This document shows, piece by piece, positions 46,312 to 58,789 of a stretch of 64,000 nt of DNA; within the stretch, counting starts at the first letter, position 1, and every line of letters starts with the position of its first letter. The stretch is from the NCBI GenBank assembly GCA_019454045.1, contig SKCR01023417.1, positions 186,001 to 250,000 on the forward strand, given 5' to 3'. A program made the translations under genes and the position numbers. A model generated the notes under the pieces. It ran no database searches. It was not told where the DNA came from and saw nothing but the letters and a program-made list of their open reading frames with translations. This DNA comes from Zanthoxylum bungeanum (Eukaryota; Streptophyta; Magnoliopsida; Sapindales; Rutaceae).

Positions 46312-48543
46312 CTAGTGCCAATATCGATTGTATCTAATACCCATCGACTCCACGTGTTTATCAAACAACTTCGGAGGTATGGCCTTCGTCAGCGGGTCTG
46401 CTACATTATCTTCACTCGGTACCTTGCACACGACAATATCCCCTCGTGACACGATCTCTCGAATGATGTGGTACTTGCGTTCCACATGCTTCGACTTCTG
46501 ATGCGCCCTCGGTTCCTTTGCTTGCGCAATGGCTCCAGTATTATCACAGTATAACGGAATTGCATTCTCGATACTTGGGACAACTCCCAATTTTGTGATA
46601 AAGTTCTTTATCCACACAGCCTCTTTTGCAGCTTCAGAAGCTGCAATATATTCCGCCTCAGTGGTGGAATCAGCTGTCGATCCATGTTTGGAACTCTTCC
46701 AACAAACTGCACCTCCCTTAAGGGTAAAGACAAATCCAGATGTAGACTTTCTATCATCGGGATCCGATTGAAAATCGGAGTCTGTATACCCATTAACCTG
46801 CAGCTCGTTTCCTCCAAATAATCAACTACATTTAGTACCTTTAAGATACTTTAGGATATGTTTAATGGCCATCCAATGGTCATTACCTGGATTGGACTGA
46901 TATCTGCTAGTTACGCTAACAACGAAACTGATATCAGGCCTCGTACATAACATGGCATACATTATGCTACCCAAACATGAAAAATAAGGTTGGTTAGACA
47001 TTCTAACCTTCTCATCTTCTGTTTGTGGACACATCTTCTTAGAAAGATGTATCATATGTCTGAACGGTATGTTGTGCTGTCTTACAGTTACCAAAACTAT
47101 ACGTTCCAAGATCTTATCTATGTACGTTGATTGGGATAACCCAATCAGCCTCCTTTGTCTATCTCTATAGAGTTTTATCCCTAAAACATAGGAAGCTTCT
47201 CCCAGGTCCTTCATGGAGAAATTCTTACAGAGGTACGCTTTCACGCTTTGCAACATACCTAAATCATTCCCAATGATTAGGATGTCATCAACATATATGA
47301 CTAAAAATACGACCATGCTCCCACTGGCCTTCTGATACACACAGGATTCTTCCGAATTCTTGAGAAAACCAGACGATCTAATAATCTCATCGAATCGAAG
47401 ATTCCAACTTCGTGAAGCTTGTTTAAGTCCATAAATGGACTTCTTAAGCTTACATACCATACCCGAGGTTTCGCTGGACGCAAAACCTTCCGGCTGTTCC
47501 ATATAGATTTCTTCATCAAGAAATCCATTTAGAAAAGCCGTTTTGACATCCATTTGCCAAATCTCGTAGTCATGATACGCAGCTATAGAAAGCAAAATCC
47601 GGATAGACTTAAGCATTGCTACTGGTGAAAAATTTTCATCGTAGTCGACGCCAGGTCGCTGCGTGTAACCTTTTGCTACCAGTCGGGCCTTGTAAGTTTC
47701 AACCTTACCGTCAGGCCCGCGCTTCCTCTTGTAAACCCATTTACAACTGATAGGAACAATTCCTTCGGGAAGCGAAATCAAGTCCCAAACTTGATTTTCA
47801 TGCATTGAGTCTATCTCGGATTTCATGGCACTTTGCCATTTCACGGATTCGATGTCTAACATCGATTCTCTATAGGTGAAAGGATCTGTCTCTTCAATTA
47901 AGAGAACATCCAGACTCTTTTCTTGTATCAAATACAAGCGTTCAGGAGGTCTAGATACCCTTTCCGACCTACGGAGTGTGTGTGTTGAAGGTCCTTCATC
48001 TACATGAACTTCAGGTTCCTCCGTTGGTTCGTTGTTTTCAGGTTTGACTTCATCAAGCTCAACCTGTCTATGATTACCACCTTCTGACAAAAATTCTACT
48101 TCTAGAAATTTTATGAAGCGAGCTACGAACACATTTCGATGATCGGTATCATAGAACAGATATCCCCTCGTATTCGAAGGATATCCAACAAACCTACACT
48201 TTTACCCTCGAGGCAAAAGCTTATCTTGCTGAGTCACCCTGACATAGGCAGGACAACCCCAAACCTTAATATAATTAAGATTTGGTCTCCTACCGAACCA
48301 TATCTGATACGGAGTCGTAGGAACAGCTTTTGAAGGAATCTTATTCAAAAGATGTGCGACTGTTAAGAGAGAGTAACCCCACAAGTAATAGGGAAAATCT
48401 GTGAAACTCAACATCGATCGGACCATATCCAATAAAGTACGATTTCGCCTTTCAGATACACCATTGTGCTGTGGTGTTCCTAGAGGAGTATATTGAGCGA
48501 GAATCCCATTCTCCTTCATATAATCCATGAACTCACCACTCAT
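46312..48543 (-). pseudogene. B pol, C-terminal part: end of integrase, reverse transcriptase, RNase H
   Basis: A single reading frame runs for 2.2 kb with only two in-frame stops, TAA at about 48202 and TGA at 46819-46821. From the N-terminus: the integrase end with the catalytic Glu region (PQHNGVSERRNRTLLD), a variable linker, RT from VKWQSAMKSEIDSM through KTAFLNGFLDEEIYMEQPEGF and LKQASRSWNLRFDEI to the active-site YVDD (47284-47295), then CTRPDISF and RYQSNPG. After the TGA the frame continues into RNase H (STADSTTEAEYIAASEAAKEAVW, then LYCDNTGAI and ADPLTKAIPP). The 436-codon block 46822-48132 is the longest ORF of the window. Confidence 0.93.
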
Positions 48544-49261
48544 ATATTCGCCGCCTCGATCTGATCGAAGGCATTTAATATATTTACCAGTTTGTTTTCT
48601 ACTTCATTTCAGAACTCTTTGAACTTTTCAAAGGTTTCCGATTTATGTCGCATCAAATACACATAACCATACCGTGACAAATCATCGGTAAAGGTAACGA
48701 AGTACGAATAACCACTGTGAGCAGTTTAACTTAGTGGACCATATACATCAGAATGTACGAGTTCCAGTAAGTTAGTGGCGCAGTGTCCAACACCAGAAAA
48801 TAGGGCTTTGGTCATCTTACCCTGAATACAGGATTCACAAGTGGATAGGATTCAATGGTAAGATCTGATATCAACCCATTCCTAACCAATTGGGTAAGAC
48901 GTTTAACGCCAATGTGACCAAGTCTCATATGCCAAAGTTCAGTATTATTAATTACAGGTAAACTACGTTTATTAACTCCAGTATTTAATATATCTTTTGA
49001 AGTTTGCAATGTATAATGACCATGCTGGTTTGGACAACAAATGATCTGAATATTATTTTTATCATATAAATACAAAGAACTATTCTTAATATTAATACAA
49101 AAGCCTTCTGTATCCAATACAAAAAGTGATATAATATTTGCGACACATCCTGGTACAAAATGACAGTCATATAACAAAAGTGTCCCATTCGGCAATGAGA
49201 TCTCGCATACTCCCACTGCAACTGCATCCAAAGAGTCTCCACTCCCGAACCGCAACTGCAT
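48544..49261 (-). pseudogene. B pol, middle part: GAG-pre-integrase and integrase core
   Basis: 48812-49261 is open for 149 codons and holds the GAG-pre-integrase zinc-finger region (LWHMRLGHIGVKRL). A one-base loss near 48838 breaks the frame just before the second Cys pair (the CESCIQGK-like sequence is in the next frame). The core then has a TAA about 100 bp on (GPLS, stop, TAHSGY), a TGA where an Arg codon is expected near 48608, and another one-base loss near 48592. The Asp motifs (TFTDD and the SDRGGEY region) remain recognisable. Confidence 0.85.
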
Positions 49262-49400
49262 CTCCCCGGGCTTCAGCTCCTACTTTCCTTCAGCACCTGC
49301 AACGAATTACAAATGTGAATGGGACAAGCAGAATCTAAAATCCAGTTGGATGACGGCTTCACAAGCCAAAGATAAATCAATAACTGGAAAAAAATAAAGT
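49262..49400 (-). pseudogene. B protease remnant
   Basis: WILDSACPIH is readable at about 49344-49315, matching the copia aspartic protease active-site region (Asp-Ser-Gly/Ala); the Asp codon is at 49333-49335. A stop follows within about 30 codons. The protease cleaves the Gag-Pol polyprotein (family knowledge). Confidence 0.75.
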
Positions 49401-50218
49401 ATCTGATGTAGATGCTCTGTCTCTTCTCAGCTGGGCGATGTAATCAGGACAGTTCCTTTTCCAATGCCCGACTTTGCCGCAGTGGTGGCATTTGTCTTCA
49501 GAAGCCCTCTTGGGCCTTAGCAATCTTCGCATGTGGTGAGGACCAAAAGCCTTCTTCTTCTTGCCTTTCTTGTTCTTTCCATTGGACCATCCATGGGAAG
49601 AAGCCGAAAGAGAAGTAGTTCTAGGAGGGCAAGTCGATACTCCTTCTTAAGGTCCTCTTCTGCCGTGAGCAACATCCTATGTAGCTATTGGTAGGTACAG
49701 ACAGTCCCGTGCATGTTGAAGTACATCACGAACTGGCGAAATGAAGCTGTGGTAGTGAACCAAGAATGACACTCCTACCGAGAATGTCATTCAAGATGAG
49801 ATTATGTTGCCTCAATTGATCGATCAAATCGATCATCTGAAGAACATGTGGGCTAACACTTTGCCCTTCATCCAGACGCGCATGGAACAGTTCCATGGCG
49901 ACTTTGTGAACAATTACTTGTTCTTGGTTCTCAAACGATTGTCTCAATTGCGTCATCATACTATAGGAATCTAGCATACCATAGTACTGTTGCTTGAGTT
50001 TCGGAGACAGTGAACTAAGGATGTATGATTTAACCCTTAAATCATCATCGTTCCAAGTTTCAAAAACTTGGCGTTCCTCCTCTGAAGCGTTCGCACCCAC
50101 TGCAAGGGGCAACGGACCCTCAAGAACATAACCCAGCTTTCAGAATCGAGGACAATCCTCAATCCAATTCCCAGTCTGCAAAGTTCTCAGCGCCTTTCAG
50201 TTTGTTCGCATCAAGCAT
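49395..50218 (-). pseudogene. B gag remnant
   Basis: A plausible start at 50218 gives MLDANKLKGAENFADWELD, typical of plant copia Gag. A stop and frameshift follow within 30 codons. 49726-50112 is open for 128 codons (UBN2-type Gag: WNDDDLRVKSYILSSL, then FHARLDEGQSV). After another break the zinc knuckle C-HH-C-GKVG-H-WKRN-C is intact at 49449-49490, and the frame ends at about 49395. It needs several repairs to be one protein. Confidence 0.85.
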
Positions 50219-50992
50219 ACGCGCAAACTGATTGTGGATTGTGCCGCCAACGCCAATCTATCATATAGATCACGAAAAATGTTAGCAGAAATAAAGCAGT
50301 TTCATATAATATCAAAAGCATAAACTAGATCATGGATTTTTAATCTAATATGCCCCTCCCACTAAATCATGCAATACTGTAATCCCAAAACAAAATACAA
50401 ATATTTAATAATTAAATTAAATACTAATAGTGAAAAGTGGATCCCGTGAAATAATTCGGCTCACAGTAGAGGCACGGTCTTGCCTACGTATATTCATCAG
50501 GTAGACAACTCATTTGTCAATCATTCACTAATGACTCCTAAGTATCCGGTCCTGGCCGTTTCTCGTTGTCGCTGCGAAGGCAGGCCCATAAGGAGACGTA
50601 CCAAGGTTAAACTCGTCAATGATAAACTCAAGTTACTTACGTAATCCGGACAGCTAGGGAACGTTCAGAATTCCGCTTTTACTTGAATTTACCTAGTATC
50701 TGATATACATCCGGTATAAATAAATTATCGGCTACATCCTCACAGCAGAGGCATGGTCTCGGATGTAGTCACAAAGAAGTATTCATAAACCGTATTGACA
50801 AGACGGACCATATAACATGCATCAAATACATAATTACATTCAAACCTTATTAATTAGGGATTTTCCGCTAAGTGTCATACACCCTAAATCTAACCAATTT
50901 AGATCCTAATAAGCATGCATAAAGTCAAGAAAACATGATTAAACATTGATTCAATAAAGGCTAATCATATTAGGTGGCCTAGAATCAGACTC
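50219..50992 (-). other. B 5' untranslated leader
   Basis: It is only about 0.8 kb, much shorter than in family A, and lacks the triloop hairpin arrays. Two similar segments, near 50461-50510 and 50741-50790 (TCACAGTAGAGGCACGGTCTTG and TCACAGCAGAGGCATGGTCT types), form a short imperfect repeat. Confidence 0.6.
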
Positions 50993-51004
50993 GCTCTGAT
51001 ACCA
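50993..51004 (-). other. B primer-binding site
   Basis: TGGTATCAGAGC on the minus strand, three bases from the LTR. Perfect tRNA-Met type site. Confidence 0.93.
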
Positions 51005-51007
51005 TTT

Positions 51008-53407
51008 TGTAGGGGTTTTTAGGGGGTGAATCCGGTGGTAACGCAGCGGAAGCGGTGAAAATCCGATTTTCAGATTTCAAAAAATTTTCTCGGATTAATT
51101 AAATAAACATATTTATTTAATATTCCAATAATCAAATTATGAAATAAAATTCAATAAATCATATTTAAGTAAATTTACCAAATTACCCTTGCTTTGGTAT
51201 TTTGTCCATTTTAGTCTGAAATTGATCTAATCAATTTTGAATGATTTTAAATCATTTCTAAGATGAACTTAGATGTTCAAAACATCAAAACACCAAAAGC
51301 ACCAAAATCCCCAAATTTTCATATCAAGGCTGAGAGCCTCACTAAGGTTCCAATTGGAGCACTTTGTCATTTCATGCATCAAAACACATCAAGATGTAAT
51401 CCAATGAACATGAAACTTTATATGCATAATATACACACACAAATACACAACATATATGAAAATCCCCAAATTTAGAATTGGTCATGAACCCTAATTTTTC
51501 AATTTCCACAAATTGGACAAATTAGAGCAAATACATTAAATCAATTACTTCAATCATCATTCTTCCATCCAATCCAAGTCTCAACACAATGAAACAACTC
51601 AAGATCAAATCTAGGTCATTTAAGAGTGGGTCAATAACTCTAGATTAGCAACATGGTTTCAAAACCTTAAAAGAAAGTTTACAACTACAATAGTCACAAC
51701 CTTCCTTCACCATACATGCTCAACACTTCTATCAAACTTCCATCAACAAAAACACAAGAAATAAAGAAAGAAATAATCTAATAACATCACATGTTGAAGC
51801 CTAGAACCTAAGGAACAATTTCTCTCTAATAGCAAGTTTGAAAAACTTACTAAATTCCAAGCTTTCTTTAATCTTTCTTTCTTTTCAAGCTTTCTTTAAG
51901 TTTGTTCAATGGAGGCTCCTTTGGTAAAGTGTATTAGGTTAAGTGTAAAGTGAAATGAAAATCAATATATACTTGGACAAGATATGCCTGGCCGAAATTC
52001 ACAAAGACATATACAAGTTTTGTAATTTCATTTTCATTTCAAGCTTATGTAATCAACTTGCAGAAATATCTTAATACAACTTTATTAGATATTTATTTAA
52101 GTCAACAAAAGCAACTAACATCATTTACTTTAAAATATCCTAATGTAAGATATTTATATTTTAATTAATTTAATCATTTAACAATTAAATAATCAAATAA
52201 TTAATCAAATACAAATATATTAAATATATGTATAATATTTACATTAAATATTAAAAACATATATTCATTTAGGATATAAGTCAAATAACTCATTTTTACT
52301 ATTAATTAATGTGTATTTAAATTAATCAAGTATTAAATGTAAATACACAATAATTAGGCAAATGACTATCTAGTCCTTTTAGCACGTATCTTGCGTTTAA
52401 CCTTTAAACGACTTTATAAATAATCAATATTATTTATTAATGTTGCTCTAGTGCTCTACGAGTATGTTTCATTATTGAGACTCTCTAGATTCAGGTATAT
52501 CCGTCACGAAATCTAATTTCCTGTCTATAATCTATCCACCCGTAGATTATGACGATCACGGATAATCTCGCTGAACCATACAGGTCGAGGTCATGGCAAA
52601 TGTATAATTCCTCCGTCACAGGTATCCGGATAAATCCCAGAGATATAGATGTAAACGCCAAATCTCTATCGGGATTATCCCATCGATTATTCTATTAGTA
52701 ATCTCAAAAAGAATGTTTAGAACTAGCTTCTAAACTTTACCACGGGCCATGGTTTTATCTGATTGCTAATCATATGGACTACCTATGCTCTGATACACAG
52801 AACTGACGGATCCTATCTTGATACACATAGGACACCCTGAGGATCTATCTACACCCAACGAACAGGCGGAGGTCTGATCTAAATAGATCGGTGACGTGAC
52901 TGCCGTCTAAGTGTAGAAGATGTCTCATGTGCCCACAATGGCATCTCAAGTCTAAGAATCACAAGTGCTACTCAACCCAAGAAGATTCTTATTGACGCTG
53001 GTGTACCATCCATTAAGAATCTTCGGTGAGTCGTCAGTGTTTATCCGCTATAAACACCTACACGTCTATACTAGTCTCCAAGACTAATGGTTCATTGAGA
53101 AACCATTGGAATCATATATTCCAGTATACGACATGTACCGGTCTCAACGGGTTTACTATACTGACCAAGTAGTGTAAACCTTGACCAGGAACTGTCTGAG
53201 AATGACAATGTCATGATACTTCTCAATGTCCGTTGCGATGCTTTTGCAACTGTATCATGACTAATCATTCTAGGGTCATTACGTCTTACCATATAGAAAG
53301 ATAGATTATATTATAGAATTGCATATATTATTCATAATAATAATGTTTTACAGAAGTATTAACAGAAATACAACCGGGAATTGGCGCTCTAAGCACCAAC
53401 CCCAACA
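51008..53407 (-). repeat. B 5' LTR
   Basis: Colinear with 43884-46295 with scattered substitutions and small indels. It is followed by TSD CTCCC at 53408-53412. Confidence 0.95.
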
Positions 53408-53412
53408 CTCCC

Positions 53413-53666
53413 ATGGCCGAAAGTTTGCTTCATTGGAAGGCAAATTTTTCTTTCAATTTTCTTTCTTACTAACACATAAGGAGTGATTTAAGGTGATAGG
53501 GAAACTCACCCTTGAGTTTAGAACAACAAAGAGAGCTTGGAGCTTCATCTACCAAACTTGGAACTTCAACAAATACAAGAAAAGTTTTGAATCTCATCCG
53601 ATCAAAGTAAGTTTTCCGCAACTTGTCTTTGATTTTTCACACAACCAAATCATTTTAGTGATCTTG
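53413..53666 (+). repeat. E4 3' LTR, right part, truncated
   Basis: It continues ATGGCCGAAAGTTTGCTTC as in 36003 onward. It stops at GATCTTG, 22 bp before the expected LTR end, where the E5 LTR begins. Confidence 0.9.
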
Positions 53667-55627
53667 TGTTGGACAATTATGACCAATAGCATCACTATTT
53701 ACAGACATAGCGTTGTTGTACAAATTAACTATGTGACAAATGAAATTACTCTTTTGTCATTTGTAATTAGATTACCTAGATATATAAATGATAAAAGTCT
53801 ATATGATTAGTATCAGATTAATAAGATATGAGATTAATCCACTAAGGTTTAATCATTAAATATCCCTAGTCGTAGTATTATCGAGACTGGACATCGGTAA
53901 TGTGGAATAGGCTAGTATTACACTTGTGTGCATTATGAAGGCATAATGGCATAGTTCTCATATATTTGGGTATTGGATACTCATGCTAGTGTAATAGGAG
54001 GTTATGTTTACCGATGGTACGGAAACAGCTTCGCTCTGGATAGACCCCTCATAATCCCATTGTTAGTAGATGTGTATGGGAATAGAATGCCGAATCAGGG
54101 AGGTGTATTTGGTCTTAACTTGAGACTTGCGTCGCTAATACTTGCGACAATCAGTATACTTTGGTTTTGGTCGTCCGGGGCTTTAACAGGTTCTGTGTAC
54201 TCCTCTTCTGGGTATACTGAGAATCGTAGTGTATTGGGTGTGATGTCAAGATAGAAGTATCATTTCAGTCATATGGAGATGATGATCACGCAGGATACGG
54301 AACTAGTACTCTTTATTACTGCAGTCATCGGGATAATATGACTATGTCATGATTATCCGATTATAGAGACTAGTTACCAGAGATCCGATAAATGCTTCGT
54401 ACGAGGCAGACACAATTCTAGCCCTAGGCCTAGCATGTGATATAGATACTGGATCATTATACGCAATACTACGTATACTACCCCTGACAAAGATCTTGTA
54501 TTCCGCAGAAGAATATTTTTGGAGAATTGGGTAGGCACGGTGATGTGCTAGAAGCCAACCATGTCTTGTAAATCGGTAAGGACGTGGTACCGGGTACGCT
54601 CGTATTCGGATAGTTCGATGACCGTATTTACTGCCAACATATCCAGGGATATCTTGGGTCGCTTTCCGAAGATTCACCGTTGAGATTTGACTCGAACAGG
54701 AAATTAATCTAGGATTAATTATGAAAGAGAAAATTAATCTGGGATTAATTACGGCGATGAATTAATCTGAGATTAATTAAAAGAGAAAGAATTAATCTGA
54801 GATTAATTGCGTAGAGAATTTATTTGGGATTAAATTCGTCGAGATGAGAGAACGCGATTAATTTAGAATTAATCGGTAAAATAAATTTAATAGTTAAATT
54901 AGATTTTTCTATTTAATTTATTTAATTGGTCTAAAATAATATATTAGGTTTATTAATTGAAATCAGATTTCAACGCGGAATTAAAATTGGATTTTAATTC
55001 AACAAACGAGTTAATTTAGAATTAATTCGTTAGCGACTTCCGTAATAATTTTGCGAGGCATTATTATTTAATTAAATTAGAATTAATTACGTCACGATGG
55101 AAAATTTGTTTAATCGGATTAAGCAAACCCAAGCCCGAATTGTATGTAGTGTCACTCAACTTGAATTTTGAATTAAAGTGTGGGACCCACCAACTTATAT
55201 CACTAGTCAATCTAGTTTATGGAAGTTGTTGAGAGCAATTATGGAAACATGCTTAACACACTTTGACTTTTGGAAAATATATACACCTTTTTGGATTTGT
55301 TTTTGGTAATTGATTTTAGAAATCAAAAATACAAAAAAAAAAAAACATTATTCCCTTCTTCTCTCTCAAAATGTCGTGAACCATGTTTTTGGAGGATAAA
55401 GTTTTCTTTCAATTTTTGTTCTTGCTAGCACATCAAGGAGTGAATCAAGGTGATAGGGAAACTCACCCAAGTGTTGGAAACACTCAAAGATGGCTTGGAA
55501 GCTTCAACATCCATGGAAAAAGTTTTGAAACTCATCCGATCAATGTAAGTTATTCCGCAAACTTTCTTGATTAATTCACACACGAATCACTCTTAGACGA
55601 CCTTGGCATATTCTAGGAACACTAACA
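53667..55627 (+). repeat. E5 5' LTR (1961 bp)
   Basis: It starts TGTTGGACAATTATGACC, ends GGAACACTAACA and has an A13 run at 55333-55345. Its LTR array of AATTAATCTGGGATTAATT-type units is at 54700-54850. Confidence 0.92.
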
Positions 55628-55628
55628 A

Positions 55629-55640
55629 TGGTATCAGAGC
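55629..55640 (+). other. E5 primer-binding site
   Basis: Perfect TGGTATCAGAGC one base after the LTR. Confidence 0.93.
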
Positions 55641-57955
55641 GATCTAAGTTTGATTTGTATTTCTAGGGTTCATGATTTTAAATTTGCGTATTTTTGCTTG
55701 GAGCATGAAAATGTGAAATTGGATGTTTGGTTGATGTTAGATGATGATTACTTAGAGTTTTGCATCATTGAATTTGTGTAAAATTGATTAGAATAATTTT
55801 TCCAAAATCCTTATGTTGGCCGAATACATGACCTAGGAATGCTCATGGTTAATTTTGAAATTTGACATATTGGATATGTTGATGGCATGATAAAAAATAT
55901 TGAATGTTGATTTAAATTGGATTGAAATCAAATTGAATGATTTTTGTTGCCATTGCCGTGAGATGAGAAGCATGTTTTATAATTGATTTTGCTTCAATTT
56001 GTATTGGACATGAATTGGAAATGTAAAGCATGATTAATTGAATTAATTAGTGTTTTGGAAGCATTAGATTAATTAATTAATTATGGTAATTACACTTGAA
56101 TTAAATTAATTTGTAATTTGGAATGAGGAATTAATTTAATTATTGTATTTGGGCTTAATGGGCTTGGTTGGGCCAAGTTTGGTTTAGGATAATTGGTTGG
56201 ATCCAATTGGGCTTAAAACCATTTCTATAAAGTCCAAATTTGATAATTGGGCCTTTAAAATTTTAATTGGGCCTAATGGGCCTAAATTGATCTTTGGCAT
56301 AGGGTGATTCCTAATTGGGCCTTGGCATCTTGGGTTTGACCCATAATTGCCAAAGTCCATGCCTTAAGAATTAATTGAAAGCCTATTGGACTTTAATTTA
56401 ATATTATTGGATACTAATTGGGCCTTTGAGAGCCGTTAAGATTGGATTTGGAATCCAAGTCTAAAAGGCACTATTGAAAGTGTAATTATTTAATGTGGAA
56501 TTAAATATGAATTAGTATTAAATATAATTTAAATTGGATTTAAAATTATAGTTCGATATAATTCAAGAATACTTACTTTGAGTATTTATTCTTAAACGAG
56601 TTGGACTCGCGCAAATCAAATCATTGTTTGAACATTGGATGGTCATTAATCAAAGATTAATTAATTGGATTAGATTGATTGATAACATGTTTTGTGTGAA
56701 TACTTGGATGTATGAATGAATAATGTATATCGGATGGATATTAGAAGGGTGGGGGCAATTTTTGAAATTGTTGTAATAAATTTAGAATTTATTAAATTGG
56801 ACTTGTGTGTCCTGCCTATTACCTCTTACCTTTTTTCTCATTGTATTTATCTTCTCACCTATTCCCCTCAATGTAAATGAGGTTTCTTTAGAAGTATTAT
56901 GTAATTGGGTAGAAGTATGAATAGTGCTAGCGGGAGAGAGGAAATTGAGAGATTTGTTCTAGGAACAAAGTTTATTATATATCCATCTGAATATCATTAT
57001 TATTTTATTCGCGCCTTATTATGCTTTTAGAATGCATGCTTAAGGGTGTATGATGAGACCTAATTAAAGATAATAAATTGGTTGCCAATTTACGCGAAAA
57101 ACCATCATTTTATATTAAGCGTTTTTTCCTTCCATTGAGTGATTCTCTCTCAAGATCCAAGATTGGCACTGGTTTGTTGGCCAAAGTCAAGACCTTTGTC
57201 CATCGCGGATGTGTTTGAATCACGAAAGCTTTGTTCCATATTGTACGCCTTGGGCAAATTGTGATTTGTTGGCCAAAGTCAATGTCACTTCTTGTTCATC
57301 GGCCTCGATTACGAAGCTTTCCCACTGTCAATGGGTCACGCTTAACTGGTTTCATTAAGCTTGTTGAGCCAAAGCCAATGCTTAGTTGATTCAGAAGAAA
57401 AAGGTTAGGCAATATATCGGATATATTGGCATATATTAGATATATGTTTCGGACTTGGATGTCCACCTACTGGATCTAGGAATTGGATGAGATCCAATTG
57501 ATCTTAGAGATCTACCTAGTTAAGTTTCATACAATTTGTTGGCCAAAGTCAAGGTTGTGTGTTATTTAACGGGATCCTAGCCCACTAGGAAACTAGGTTT
57601 CCCGAGTACTACACATAGGGTTAGATGCTCGCCGAAAAATAGTGGGAGGCAAGTATTAAATTTGCAATTTTGTTTAACTACTTGCCAACACACGCTCATT
57701 TCATTTTTCGTCATTAATTGTTTATAAATATATTAGTTGGACTAATATTCAATTGTTGTTTTGATTAAACAGTTGGACTGTATTCAAACTACTTCATTTA
57801 TAGTTGATTATATAATTGGATTATAGTAATCAATATATTTGAATTTAACCAATCATATTGTAGTTAATTATATAGTTAGACTATAGTAATAATTACATCT
57901 GATTGTACCCGAAATCGTTGATTCGATAGTTGGACTATAACAATCATTATAACTG
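55641..57955 (+). other. E5 leader with hairpin arrays
   Basis: Class I: 57261-57288 (GTGAT/GTCAC, with one G-U) and 57531-57558 (ACAAT/GTTGT, with one G-U). Triloops near 57410-57450: AATATAT/ATATATT with loop CGG and CATATAT/ATATATG with loop TAG. Class II: 57769-57781 (ACAGT/ACTGT, loop TGG). No gene is seen. Confidence 0.75.
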
Positions 57956-58620
57956 GAAAGATTAGCGTCAAATGACATAATCCTTGGTGAAAAATGTATT
58001 TAAGCGGCTTCAATTTTCAAATTGGGAATAGAACCTCAGGATAGTCCTGGGAGCCAATAAGTTACTTTATTTGATAGAGTGACATCTCGGGCCTAAGCCC
58101 GGAGTTGAGTAAATAATGGAGCATGAGTTTTGGAAGACTCATGGTGATGATAACTTTAGTGCTCAATTCGTTATGCTTGCCGTAATGACTCCTTAATTTC
58201 TTCGTCAGAATTAAGGATTAGATCCTTATAGTATGATATTGAAATTGAAGGATCTTCATAGATCTATCCTTAGATCTTAGAAGTACTAATTGCAATAGAA
58301 AACTCTTGGAGAGTTAATGGCTATGCTCAAGGAGACAGAGCCAGAGCTTACAAAAGGGCAAGAAGCACAAGGCGCATCTTACTTCAACATCCCAGAAGGC
58401 CAAGGCTTCTAGGGGTGTGAAGAAAAGGGCAAGGCTAAATCGTCATAGTCTTCTGGGAAGACAAAGGACATATCCCAAGATGTCTGCCTAAATTGTGGAA
58501 AATGGGGTCACTGGAAGCATGACTGCCGTATGGACAAGACAGACATGAAGGAAGTGAAGACGGGCAAGGCTCCGGCTTCAGGTATGTTTGTTATAAACAT
58601 GTCAACTGCTGGTTTTAAAA
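57956..58620 (+). pseudogene. E5 gag remnant with intact zinc knuckle spacing
   Basis: It aligns to the other gags and shares the ~175-bp internal deletion with E1 (join near 58285). The knuckle at 58485-58526 reads C-LN-C-GKWG-H-WKHD-C, the full CCHC pattern and the best in family A. Elsewhere stops and frameshifts remain. Confidence 0.8.
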
Positions 58621-58789
58621 TTGGATTTTAGATACTAGATGTGGTACATAAATATATGTACTGATGTGCGGGATCAGCTGATTAGCAGGAGACTGGCTTC
58701 AGTTGAGATCGACCTATGAGTCGGAAACGAGATGAGAGTCGTTGTTTTGGCCGTAGAAACCTAAGTTTTGGAACTGCCCTAAGGGCATT

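Larger units (their letters stand above)
43884..53407 (-). mobile_element. B: Ty1/copia retrotransposon, complete, minus strand, 9524 bp
   Basis: Two LTRs of 2412 and 2400 bp differ by a few percent, including small indels. The TSD is CTCCC, the primer site is a perfect tRNA-Met type, and the order gag, protease, integrase, RT, RNase H is that of copia. The 4712-bp interior has long open segments but a few nonsense codons and frameshifts, so it is the youngest and best-preserved coding copy here, though probably not autonomous. It belongs to a family clearly distinct from A. Confidence 0.96.
34298..53666 (+). mobile_element. E4: Ty1/copia retrotransposon, family A, 3' LTR split by B and ended by E5
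   Basis: 5' LTR 34298-36280, primer site, leader, gag and pol, purine tract, and a 3' LTR in two parts: 42182-43883 and 53413-53666 (TSD copy CTCCC at 53408-53412). The 3' LTR lacks its last 22 bp because E5 begins at 53667. The left TSD candidate is ATTAA (34293-34297). It has the longest open gag and GAG-pre-integrase stretches of family A but is still broken. Confidence 0.92.

Noticed and set aside
53092..53292. Frame on the minus strand in the B LTR
   Set aside because: Inside the LTR, short and not kept in the paired LTR at 45960-46170.
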